Origin: Candidatus Rokuibacteriota bacterium
Lineage (GTDB): Bacteria > Methylomirabilota > Methylomirabilia > Rokubacteriales > JACPHL01
Assembly: GCA_016188625.1 (NCBI GenBank)
Contig: JACPHL010000215.1
Location: 1 to 7,355 of the forward strand
DNA length: 7,355 bases
Direction: 5' to 3'
Part shown: positions 1-6,546 of the stretch, piece after piece
How positions within the stretch are numbered: position 1 is the stretch's first letter
Layout: each line of letters begins with the position of its first letter
Made by a program: the position numbers and the translations under genes
The notes under the pieces: model-generated
The model's input: only the letters and a program-made list of their open reading frames with translations
Told to the model about the DNA's origin: nothing
Databases searched by the model: none

Positions 1-990
1 CAGGCGCGGCTCGACCAGCTCACGAAGCCGCCGGGGAGCCTCGGCCGGCTCGAGGAGCTGGCGCGACGGGTCGTCGTCATGACCGGCGAGCCGATGCCCC
101 GGCTCTCCCGGCCGGTCATCTTCACCCTCGCGGGCGACCACGGCGTGGTGGCGGAGGGGGTGAGCGCCTACCCGCAGGTCGTCACGGCCCAGATGGTGGA
201 GAACCTCTGCCGGGGCAGCGCAGCCGTGAACGTCCTGGCCCGCCACGTGGGGGCGCAGGTCGTCGTGGCCGACCTCGGGGTCGCGGCGGAGCTCCCGGCC
301 TACCCCGGCCTCGTCTCCCGCAAGGTCGCCCCCGGCACCGACAACATGGCCCACGGCCCGGCGATGGGCCGGGAGCAGGCCCTGCGCGCCGTCGAGGTCG
401 GGATCGAGCTGGTGGGCGAGGCCGCCCCGGACCTCGTCGGGACCGGGGAGATGGGGATCGGCAACACCACGGCGGCGAGCGCGCTGACCGTGGCCCTGAC
501 CGGCGCCGACCCCGAGGCGGCGACCGGCCTCGGGACCGGGATCGACGAGGCGACCCGCCGCCGGAAGCTCGAGGCCATCCGTCGCGCCCTGGCGGTGAAC
601 CGCCCGGACCCGGCCGATCCGCTCGATCCCCTCGCCAAGGTCGGGGGGCTCGAGATCGCGGGGCTGGTCGGGATCGTCCTGGCGGCGGCCGCGCGAAAGG
701 TCCCCGTGGTCGTGGACGGCTTCATCGCCACGGCCGCCGCGCTCGTGGCGGTTCGTCTCAAGGCCGAGGCCCGCGACTACCGCATCGCTTCCCACCGCTC
801 CCCCGAGCCCGGCCATCGGCTCCTCCTCGAGACCCTCGGCCTGGCCCCGCTCCTCGACCTCGGGATGCGGCTCGGGGAAGGGACCGGGGCGGCCCTCGCC
901 ATCGGGCTGATCCAGGCGGCGCTCGGGCTCTACCGCGAGATGGCGACCTTCAAGGAGGCCGGGGTGAGCGGGCGAGAGGGCGGGCCGTGA
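1..990 (+). CDS. cobT: Nicotinate-nucleotide--dimethylbenzimidazole phosphoribosyltransferase, 5' end outside window
   Basis: This enzyme transfers phosphoribose from nicotinate mononucleotide to a lower-ligand base such as dimethylbenzimidazole, making the alpha-riboside phosphate used for the nucleotide loop of cobalamin in the cytoplasm. The frame is open from base 1 and already reads the family's N-terminal motif LTKPPGSLGRLEELA at window codons 7-21. The ATG at 79 would cut this motif off, so the true start lies upstream. Further family blocks are GDHGVVAEGVSAYPQ (from codon 45), GEMGIGNTTAA (codons 149-159) and SHRSPEPGH followed by RLGEGTGAA. Glu150 and Glu293 fit Glu174 and the catalytic Glu317 of the Salmonella enzyme by eye. 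Both differ by 24, which suggests only about 20-24 residues are missing. The 330 residues seen agree with a family length near 350. The stop overlaps the next start as GTGA. Identity is very secure; substrate base preference cannot be read. Confidence 0.96.
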   Translation, partial: QARLDQLTKPPGSLGRLEELARRVVVMTGEPMPRLSRPVIFTLAGDHGVVAEGVSAYPQVVTAQMVENLCRGSAAVNVLARHVGAQVVVADLGVAAELPAYPGLVSRKVAPGTDNMAHGPAMGREQALRAVEVGIELVGEAAPDLVGTGEMGIGNTTAASALTVALTGADPEAATGLGTGIDEATRRRKLEAIRRALAVNRPDPADPLDPLAKVGGLEIAGLVGIVLAAAARKVPVVVDGFIATAAALVAVRLKAEARDYRIASHRSPEPGHRLLLETLGLAPLLDLGMRLGEGTGAALAIGLIQAALGLYREMATFKEAGVSGREGGP

Positions 991-2354
991 GTCGGGTCCC
1001 CGCGCTCGTCGTCGCCGGGATCGCCTCCGGGGTGGGGAAGACCACCCTCACCCTCGGCCTGGCCGCCGCGCTCCGGCGCCGGGGGCTCCGGGTCCGGGCG
1101 GCCAAGGTCGGTCCGGACTTCATCGACCCGGGCTTCCACGAGGCGGTCACCGGCGCGCCGAGCCGCACCCTGGATGGCTGGATGCTCTCCCCCGACGCCC
1201 TCAGGCGGAGCTTCGCCCGCACCGGGGCCGGGGCGGACCTGGTCCTGGTGGAGGGGATGATGGGGCTCTTCGACGGGCTCGACGGCCGGAGCGAGGTCGG
1301 GAGCACGGCCCAGGTCGCCAAGCTCCTCGGCGCGCCCGTGGTCCTGGTCCTCGACGCCTCGGCCCTGGTCCGGAGCGCCGGGGCGATCGTCCTCGGCGCG
1401 GAGCGCTACGACCCCGATCTGGAGATCGCGGGGGTGATCTGGAACGGCGCGGGCGGCGAGCGCCACGTCCGCTGGCTCGCCGAGAGCCTCGAGGGGCGCT
1501 GCCGGGCGGCCTCGCTCGGGTGGCTCCCGCGGCAGGGAGACCTCCACCTCCCGGAGCGCCATCTCGGCCTCGTCACCGCGCGGGAGCGGCGCTTCGACCC
1601 CGGGCTCCTGGCACGGCTCGGCGAGCTGGTGGAGGCGCATGTCGATCTCGAGCGCCTGCTCGCCCTGGCCCGGAGCGGCGTGGAGGGCGAGGTCGAGCCC
1701 GCCGCTCCCCCGGAGACCCGGGCGAGGATCGGCGTCGCGCTGGACGAGGCGTTCCAGTTCTACTACCCCGAGAATCTCGAGCTGCTCCGCGAGGCCGGGG
1801 CCGAGCTGCTCTTCTGGAGCCCGCTCAAGGATCCCGACCTCCCCGACGTGGACGGCCTCTACCTCGGCGGCGGCTACCCCGAGGTCCACGCCAAAGAGCT
1901 CGCCGCCAACGACTCGATGCGGGCCGCCATCAGGGCCTTCACCCTCGGCGGCGGGCCCCTCTACGCCGAATGCGGGGGGCTCATGTACCTGGCCGAGCGC
2001 CTCGAGGACCTCGAGGGGACCCTCCACCCGATGGTCGGGCTCCTCCCGCTCACGGTCAGGATGCTCCCCCGCCGCCTCACCCTCGGCTACCGCGAGGTGA
2101 TCCTCGAGGCCCCGAGCCTGCTCGGGGGGCCAGGCACACTCCTCCGCGGCCACGAGTTCCACCACTCCCACGCCGACAGCGATCTCGCGGGGATCGAGCG
2201 GGTCTACCGCGTCAGCGACCCGGGCGAGGGGAGGGTCTGGCCCGAAGGGTACCGGCTCGCCAGCGTCCTGGCGAGCTACGTCCACCTCCACTTCGGCTCG
2301 AACCCGGCCGCCGCCCGCGCGTTCGTGGCGGCCTGCGAGGCGAGGCGGCGATGA
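987..2354 (+). CDS. cobB/cbiA: Cobyrinate (or hydrogenobyrinate) a,c-diamide synthase
   Basis: This glutamine-dependent amidotransferase uses ATP to amidate the a and c side chains of the corrin ring in the cytoplasm. The 455 residues match the usual length. The N-terminal P-loop domain has GIASGVGKTT (residues 11-20, Lys18), KVGPDFIDPGFH (40-51) and EGMMGLFDG (89-97). The C-terminal class I glutaminase domain starts near residue 245. It carries YLGGGYPEVHA, the nucleophile Cys329 in AECGG (Cys330 in Salmonella CbiA, from memory), GHEFHHS, and His433/His435 in YVHLHF. Length and these motifs separate it from the larger cobyric acid synthase CobQ/CbiP. Whether it acts before (CobB) or after (CbiA) cobalt insertion cannot be told here; cobalt-handling genes upstream would decide. 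The GTG start lies inside the cobT stop (GTGA), with a weak purine-rich GAGAGGG about 6 bases ahead, so translation is probably coupled. The next gene begins at the ATGA of its stop. Confidence 0.95.
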   Translation: MSRVPALVVAGIASGVGKTTLTLGLAAALRRRGLRVRAAKVGPDFIDPGFHEAVTGAPSRTLDGWMLSPDALRRSFARTGAGADLVLVEGMMGLFDGLDGRSEVGSTAQVAKLLGAPVVLVLDASALVRSAGAIVLGAERYDPDLEIAGVIWNGAGGERHVRWLAESLEGRCRAASLGWLPRQGDLHLPERHLGLVTARERRFDPGLLARLGELVEAHVDLERLLALARSGVEGEVEPAAPPETRARIGVALDEAFQFYYPENLELLREAGAELLFWSPLKDPDLPDVDGLYLGGGYPEVHAKELAANDSMRAAIRAFTLGGGPLYAECGGLMYLAERLEDLEGTLHPMVGLLPLTVRMLPRRLTLGYREVILEAPSLLGGPGTLLRGHEFHHSHADSDLAGIERVYRVSDPGEGRVWPEGYRLASVLASYVHLHFGSNPAAARAFVAACEARRR

Positions 2355-3223
2355 AGGGGCTGCTCCTCGCCCTGGCCCTCCTCCTGGCCGCCGGGTCGGC
2401 CGAGGCCGGGACGGTCCGGGACATGCTCGGCCGCGAGGTCAGGGTCCCGGAGCGGCCGGGGCGCGTGGTCTCGCTGGCCCCGAGCCTCACCGAGACCGTC
2501 TACGCCCTCGGCGCCGAGGCCCAGCTCGTCGGGGTCACCACCAACTGCGACTACCCGCCCGAGGCGGCGAAGAAACCCAAGGTCGGGGGGATGGTCACCC
2601 CGAGCCTCGAGGCGATCCTCACGCTACGCCCGGATCTGGTCCTGGCGACGACCGAGGGGAACCGGGAGGAGCACGTCCTGGAGCTCGAGCGGCTCGGCCT
2701 TTCGGTCTACCTGGTCCGCCCGACGAGCTTCGCCACCGTGCTGGAGAGTGTCCTCCGGGTGGGCGAGCTGCTCGGGCGGGAGGCCGAGGCCCGGAAGCTC
2801 GTCGAGGAGATGCGGCGGGAGGTCGCGGCGGTCGCGCAGGCGACCCGGCCGCGCCCCCGCCCCCGGGTCCTCTACGTCCTCTGGGGCAACCCCCTCATCG
2901 TCCCCGGCCGCGACACGATCATGACCGATCTGATCCGCCTTGCCGGCGGCGTGAGCGTGACCGGGGAGGAGGCGCTCCCCTATCCCCGCTTCAGCCTCGA
3001 GGAGGTGGTGGCCCGGAACCCCGAGATCATCGTCCTGGCCCAGCACGGTTTGAACTCGGTGGACGAGCGGCTCCAGCGCTGGCGCCACCTCAAGCTCCTC
3101 CCCGCCGTCCGGGCGGGGCGGATCTACGGGATCGACGGCAACCTCCTCCACCGCCCCGGCCCCCGGATCGTCGAGGGGCTCCGCGCCCTGGCCCGGCTCC
3201 TCCACCCCGAGGTCCTGCCGTGA
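2351..3223 (+). CDS. btuF: Periplasmic cobalamin-binding protein of the BtuCDF importer
   Basis: This protein captures corrinoid in the periplasm and docks on BtuC. The 290-residue product starts at the ATG overlapping the cobB stop (ATGA), with GAGG 5 bases ahead. The same frame is open far upstream (from 1520), but that part is shadow coding across cobB. This start gives a clean signal peptide: MKG, a Leu/Ala-rich core, then a signal peptidase I site after AEA at residues 17-19. There is no lipobox cysteine, so it should be soluble. The class III binding fold is shown by RVVSLAPSLTETVYALGA, then CDYPPEA, whose Tyr68 aligns with a B12-contacting tyrosine in E. coli BtuF. Glu87 in SLEAIL and Glu217 in SLEEVVARNP align by eye with the two glutamates that salt-bridge to BtuC arginines (Glu72 and Glu202 in E. 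coli). Siderophore or haem binders share the fold; the cob genes and the B12 riboswitch make cobalamin the likely ligand. Confidence 0.9.
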   Translation: MKGLLLALALLLAAGSAEAGTVRDMLGREVRVPERPGRVVSLAPSLTETVYALGAEAQLVGVTTNCDYPPEAAKKPKVGGMVTPSLEAILTLRPDLVLATTEGNREEHVLELERLGLSVYLVRPTSFATVLESVLRVGELLGREAEARKLVEEMRREVAAVAQATRPRPRPRVLYVLWGNPLIVPGRDTIMTDLIRLAGGVSVTGEEALPYPRFSLEEVVARNPEIIVLAQHGLNSVDERLQRWRHLKLLPAVRAGRIYGIDGNLLHRPGPRIVEGLRALARLLHPEVLP

Positions 3224-4239
3224 TCACCCTTCGGCGGACCCTCGTGGTCACGGCCGCGCTCTTCGGGGGGTTCTGCCTCGTCGCGGCGGTCGCGCTCACC
3301 CTGGGCTCCGCGGCCATCGGTCTCGGCGAGATCGCCCGCGTCCTCCGTCGCCCCTGGCAGGAGTGGGGCGACCTCGCGGCCACCGTGATCCTGGGGCTCC
3401 GGCTTCCCAGGATCCTCCTCGCGGCCATGGCCGGGGCCGGGCTGGCAGTGGCAGGGGCCGCCTTCCAGGGGCTGACCCGGAACCCGCTGGCCGACCCCGC
3501 GATCCTCGGGGTCGCGAGCGGCGCGGCCTTCGGCGTCGTCGTCGCCCAGGTCCTGGGGCTCGAGGCCCTGCCGTTCGGATTCGTTCCCCTCGCGGCCTTC
3601 GCCTTCGGCGGGGCGCTCCTGGCGGCCACGGCCGTCTACCTCATCGCCTCCGTGGGGGGCCGTCTCCCCATCCAGACCCTGCTCTTGGCCGGGGTCATCA
3701 CCGGACTCTTCTTCACCTCCGCCATCACCCTGATCGTCTCGCTCCTCGACTTCGGCCGGCTCGGCGGGGTGATCCACTGGCTCCTCGGGAACCTCTCCTC
3801 GGTCGGCTACCGTGGGCTCGAGGTCATGGCGATCGCGCTCGCGATCGGGGTGGGGCTGGTCTACGCCCAGGCCCGGAGCCTGAACCTCCTCGCCCTCGGC
3901 GAGGAGTCGGCCCTCCAGCTCGGCGTGGAGGCCGAGCGGGTCAAGCGGATCATCTTTCTGGCCGCCTCCCTCCTCACCGGGGTCGTCGTGGCGTTCACCG
4001 GCCCCATCGGCTTCGTGGGGCTGATCGTCCCCCACGCGGTCCGGATGCTCTTCGGTCCCGACCACCGCCTCCTGATCCCGGCCGCGGTCCTCTCCGGCGC
4101 GGGGTTCCTGGTGCTGGCCGACGGCCTCGCCCGGACCCTGATCCGGCCGGCCGAGCTGCCGGTCGGGGTCATCACCGCCTTCTGCGGGGCGCCGTTCTTC
4201 ATCTACCTCCTGCGCACCCGCCTCCACCCACGGCTATGA
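3220..4239 (+). CDS. btuC: Cobalamin ABC transporter permease (FecCD family)
   Basis: This is the inner-membrane channel of the importer, working as a homodimer with two BtuD subunits. The 339 residues, close to the 326 of E. coli BtuC, are strongly hydrophobic and fit the family's ten membrane helices. Signature blocks are LRLPR (residues 60-64), GAAFQGLTRNPLADPAILG and TGPIGFVGLIVPHAVR, and a C-terminal AELPVGVITAFCGAPFF. Arg61, Arg64 and Arg305 line up with E. coli Arg56, Arg59 and Arg295, which contact the two BtuF glutamates; both halves of this docking code are therefore kept here. The start is GTG within the btuF stop (GTGA), with GAGGT 7 bases upstream. The stop overlaps the btuD start as ATGA. 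FecCD permeases also carry iron-siderophores, so the B12 assignment rests partly on context. Confidence 0.92.
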   Translation: MITLRRTLVVTAALFGGFCLVAAVALTLGSAAIGLGEIARVLRRPWQEWGDLAATVILGLRLPRILLAAMAGAGLAVAGAAFQGLTRNPLADPAILGVASGAAFGVVVAQVLGLEALPFGFVPLAAFAFGGALLAATAVYLIASVGGRLPIQTLLLAGVITGLFFTSAITLIVSLLDFGRLGGVIHWLLGNLSSVGYRGLEVMAIALAIGVGLVYAQARSLNLLALGEESALQLGVEAERVKRIIFLAASLLTGVVVAFTGPIGFVGLIVPHAVRMLFGPDHRLLIPAAVLSGAGFLVLADGLARTLIRPAELPVGVITAFCGAPFFIYLLRTRLHPRL

Positions 4240-5042
4240 CCGGCTCCGGGGCGCTGATCGAGGTCCGGGACCTCGCCTTCGGGTACAACGGCGCCTTCCG
4301 CCTTGAGGACGTCAGCTTCGCGCTGGCCCGCGGCGAGATCCTCGGCGTCATCGGCCCGAACAGCGCGGGGAAGACCACGCTGATCCGGCTCCTCTCCCGG
4401 GTGCTCACCCCGCAGCGGGGGGAGATCCTCATCGAGGGGGAGCCGATCGCGCGCCTTTCGAGGAGTGCCCTGGCCCGGCGGGTCGCGGTAGTCCCGCAGG
4501 AGCTCCAGCTCGCCTTTTCCTTCACGGTCCAGGAGCTGGTCCTGATGGGACGCCACCCCCACGCCCGCGGGCTCTTCTTCGAGGGGCCGCGCGATCTGAC
4601 CGTGGCGCGCCACGCCATGGCGGCCGCGGGTGTCCTCGAGCTGGCCGAGCAGTCCGTGGAGACCCTCTCGGGCGGGGAGCGGCAGCGGGCGGTGATCGCC
4701 CGGGCCCTGGCCCAGGAGCCCCACCTGCTGCTCCTCGACGAGCCGACGAGCCACCTCGACCTCCGCCACCAGGGGGAGATCGTGGGGCTGCTCCGCCGGC
4801 TCAACCGCCGGGAGGGGACCACGATCCTCCTGGTCTCCCACGACCTCAACCTGGCCGCCGAGCTGGCGGATCGCCTCCTCCTCCTCGCGCGGGGGCGCCT
4901 GGTCTCGATCGGTGACCCCGTGGAGGTCCTGGACGAGGCGAGCCTCGAGGCGGTCTACGGCTGCCGGGTGCATGTGGAGAAGAGCCCGTGGAGCGGTCGG
5001 CCGGTGGTCTCGGTCCGGTGGCCTGACGGCGAAGGGGGGTGA
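4236..5042 (+). CDS. btuD: Cobalamin ABC transporter ATP-binding protein
   Basis: This ATPase powers BtuC. The chosen ATG overlaps the btuC stop (ATGA) and gives 268 residues, the normal size for this family. The open frame running back to 3363 is shadow across btuC. All ABC motifs are intact: Walker A GPNSAGKTT (residues 40-48, Lys46), a Q-loop in VVPQELQ, signature LSGGERQR (144-151), Walker B LLLLDEPT with Glu169 as catalytic base, D-loop SHLDL, and the H-loop His202 in VSHD. Walker A has Ser-Ala where many relatives have Gly-Ser, a tolerated variant of GxxxxGK(S/T). I see no Shine-Dalgarno before the ATG (the preceding bases are a CCTCCACCCACGG run), so translation most likely depends on ribosomes finishing btuC. 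It is the last gene of the overlapping chain. No obvious terminator follows before the riboswitch, so some read-through into btuB is possible. Confidence 0.93.
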   Translation: MTGSGALIEVRDLAFGYNGAFRLEDVSFALARGEILGVIGPNSAGKTTLIRLLSRVLTPQRGEILIEGEPIARLSRSALARRVAVVPQELQLAFSFTVQELVLMGRHPHARGLFFEGPRDLTVARHAMAAAGVLELAEQSVETLSGGERQRAVIARALAQEPHLLLLDEPTSHLDLRHQGEIVGLLRRLNRREGTTILLVSHDLNLAAELADRLLLLARGRLVSIGDPVEVLDEASLEAVYGCRVHVEKSPWSGRPVVSVRWPDGEGG

Positions 5043-5069
5043 GAGCGGGCACGACGACGGAGGATGAGG

Positions 5070-5230
5070 CAGCCCCGGATCCAAGGGAAGCGGGTGAGAC
5101 CCAAGGTCGAATCCCGCACGGACCCGCCACTGTAAGTGGGGAGCGGCCCGCATCGATGCCACTGGAGGAGTTTCTCCGGGAAGGCGCGATGGCCGCGGCG
5201 ATCCACGAGTCAGGAGACCTGTCCGGGGCC
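5070..5230 (+). promoter_or_regulatory. Cobalamin riboswitch aptamer (RF00174 type) ahead of btuB
   Basis: This RNA element binds adenosylcobalamin or a related corrinoid and lowers expression of the gene behind it. The conserved B12 box is seen as GAGTCAGGAGACCT at 5207-5220. The core block GACCCGCCACTGTAAGTGGGG (5131-5151; consensus close to CCCGCAACTGTAA) and the GGGAAGCGGGTGAGA block (5085-5099) lie upstream in the right order. An 8-base-pair closing helix P1 can form between 5072-5079 (GCCCCGGA) and 5222-5229 (TCCGGGGC). Inner helices include GCGGG 5090-5094 with CCCGC 5113-5117, CCAC 5137-5140 with GTGG 5146-5149, and a small GGAG/CTCC hairpin at 5164-5177. The element begins about 30 bases after the btuD stop and points at btuB. 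Subclass and ligand (adenosyl- versus hydroxo/methylcobalamin) cannot be read by eye. Confidence 0.93.
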
Positions 5231-5236
5231 AGGAGG

Positions 5237-5261
5237 CACCCCTTTCGTGGAGAAGGAGGTG
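5237..5261 (+). promoter_or_regulatory. Ribosome-binding-site hairpin: riboswitch expression platform
   Basis: Immediately after helix P1, 5237-5245 (CACCCCTTT) can fold onto 5253-5261 (AAGGAGGTG). This gives four pairs, one C-A mismatch, then four more pairs including one G-T(U). The loop is 5246-5252. The downstream arm is the Shine-Dalgarno itself, so folding would hide it. There is no run of T after the stem, which argues for control of translation and against transcription termination. The loop bases GTGG (5247-5250) could pair with CCAC in the aptamer (5137-5140), a possible version of the kissing contact known in this riboswitch class; that part is speculative. Confidence 0.65.
5253..5260 (+). 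promoter_or_regulatory. Strong Shine-Dalgarno of btuB
   Basis: AAGGAGGT is a near-perfect match to the anti-Shine-Dalgarno end of 16S rRNA and lies 5 bases before the ATG at 5266. It fixes that start, which also gives a proper signal peptide. It is much stronger than the sites of the other genes here, as expected for a stand-alone leader whose access is gated by a hairpin. Confidence 0.85.
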
Positions 5262-5265
5262 TGGG

Positions 5266-6546
5266 ATGGTCGGGCGATACGGTCGGTGGGTGGTGGGGGT
5301 GGTTATGCTGGGGGCGCTGGCGGTCGAGCGGGATGCCTTCGCCCAGGAGGTCCAGCGCCTCGAGCCGGTGGTCGTCACGGCGACCCGGATCGAGGAGCCC
5401 CTCGAGCGGATCGGGGCCTCGGTCTCGGTCATCACGGAGGAGGAGATCGAGGCCCGGCAGTACCGGAGCGTGGCGGAGGCCCTCCGGAGCATCCCGGGCC
5501 TGGACGTGCAGCGGTCGGGGAGCCCCGGCCGGCTTACCACGGTCCGGATCCGCGGCGCCGGGGCCCAGCAGATCCAGGTCCTGATCGACGGGGTCCGGGT
5601 CAAGAGCACGACCAGCGGCGACTTCGACTTCGCCGACCTGACGACCGACGACATCGAGCGGATCGAGGTGGTCCGCGGCCCCCAGTCCACCCTCTACGGC
5701 GCCGACGCCATCGGCGGGGTCATCAACATCATCACCAAGAAGGGGCGGGGCCGCCCTTCGGGGTTCGCCCAGGTCGAGGCCGGGAACTTCGACACCTTCC
5801 GGGAGCGGGCAGGCGTCTCGGGGGCCGTGGGGCCCTGGGACTTCTCCCTCGGCGTCTCGCGCCTCGACTTCGGCGGGCAGTTCCGGAACGACGAGCACTC
5901 CAACACGACCGTGAACGGCCGGGTCGGGCTCGCCCTGCCGAACCGCGGCCAGCTCAGCCTGATCGGCCGCTTCACCGACGCCCACCGCGGGATCCCCTTC
6001 CGGACGGTCTTCCCCGACTTCGACCGGAACCGCGAGCAGGACGACACCCTCTTCCTCCTCTCGGGGCAGTGGCGCCAGCCCTGGACCGCCTGGTACGAGC
6101 ACCAGCTCACCCTGTCCACGTTTGGGTCTGAGCTCCTCTTCCGCGACCCGCCCGACCCCGGCGAGGCCGGGCCCGGGATCGAGTCCGAGATCGACATCCG
6201 GCGCCGGGAGGTGGACTGGCTCCACCACGTCCACCTCGGGAAGCTCGACACCGTGACCCTCGGCCGCGAGCTGCGGGAGGAGGAGGGGACGATCCGGGAG
6301 GCCTTCTCCAAGTCGATCACCACCCGCGCCGCCTGGCTCCAGAACGAGCTCCGGCTCTTCGACCGGTTCTTCCTCACGGCGGGGGTCCGTCACGACGACA
6401 ACTCCGCCTTCGGGGGCGAGACGACCTTCCGGGCGGCGGTCTCCTACCTCCTGAAAGAGACCGGGACCCGGCTCTCGAGCAGCGGTTCTGGCAGAACCGG
6501 ATCCGGCTCGGGGCCACGTACTTCCGCAACACCTTCAAGGATCTGA
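5266..6546 (+). CDS. BtuB N-terminal part: signal peptide, TonB box, plug and first barrel strands
   Basis: This is the intact reading frame of the 5' part of the broken btuB, 426 residues. A signal peptide ends at AFA (residues 24-26, cleavage before Gln27). The TonB box region EPVVVTATR follows at 33-41. The plug domain runs to about residue 165 and includes IPGLDVQRSG, VRIRGAGAQQIQVLIDGVRV and the highly typical RGPQSTLYGADAIGGVINI. Beta-barrel strands follow up to residue 403. The last 23 residues (Ser/Gly/Arg-rich, ending at the TGA 6544-6546) come from the wrong frame. A product made from this alone would lack the C-terminal strands and the terminal aromatic residue needed for outer-membrane insertion, so it is unlikely to work. 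Confidence 0.85.
   Translation: MVGRYGRWVVGVVMLGALAVERDAFAQEVQRLEPVVVTATRIEEPLERIGASVSVITEEEIEARQYRSVAEALRSIPGLDVQRSGSPGRLTTVRIRGAGAQQIQVLIDGVRVKSTTSGDFDFADLTTDDIERIEVVRGPQSTLYGADAIGGVINIITKKGRGRPSGFAQVEAGNFDTFRERAGVSGAVGPWDFSLGVSRLDFGGQFRNDEHSNTTVNGRVGLALPNRGQLSLIGRFTDAHRGIPFRTVFPDFDRNREQDDTLFLLSGQWRQPWTAWYEHQLTLSTFGSELLFRDPPDPGEAGPGIESEIDIRRREVDWLHHVHLGKLDTVTLGRELREEEGTIREAFSKSITTRAAWLQNELRLFDRFFLTAGVRHDDNSAFGGETTFRAAVSYLLKETGTRLSSSGSGRTGSGSGPRTSATPSRI

Noticed and set aside
930-2291. 453-codon open frame on the minus strand across cobB
   Set aside because: It is antisense to a clear CobB/CbiA with all motifs. Its protein is Pro/Gly/Glu/Arg/Asp-rich with no recognisable domain, the usual mirror of very GC-rich third positions.
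1520-2350. Long N-terminal extension in frame with btuF, giving a 567-residue protein
   Set aside because: The extension is Pro/Arg/Gly-rich shadow coding inside cobB. The ATG at 2351 gives a proper signal peptide and normal family length.
3124-4227. 367-codon minus-strand frame across btuC
   Set aside because: It gives low-complexity Glu/Gly/Asp/Arg-rich product antisense to a typical hydrophobic permease, with no start signal or family motif.
5230-5262. Rho-independent terminator as the riboswitch output
   Set aside because: The hairpin there is followed by GTGGGATGG and not by a T-run, and its arm is the Shine-Dalgarno, so ribosome access control fits better.
5039-5584. Plus-strand frame beginning GTGA at the btuD stop, seemingly another overlapping gene
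   Set aside because: The overlap looks like the other junctions, but the frame runs through the riboswitch and then out of frame inside btuB, ending in Ser/Arg/Gly-rich sequence with no family likeness.
4203-6393. Two long minus-strand frames (4203-5690 and 4846-6393)
   Set aside because: Both cross the riboswitch and the coding strands of btuD and btuB, are rich in Pro/Arg/Glu, and show no domain. They are shadows of GC bias.
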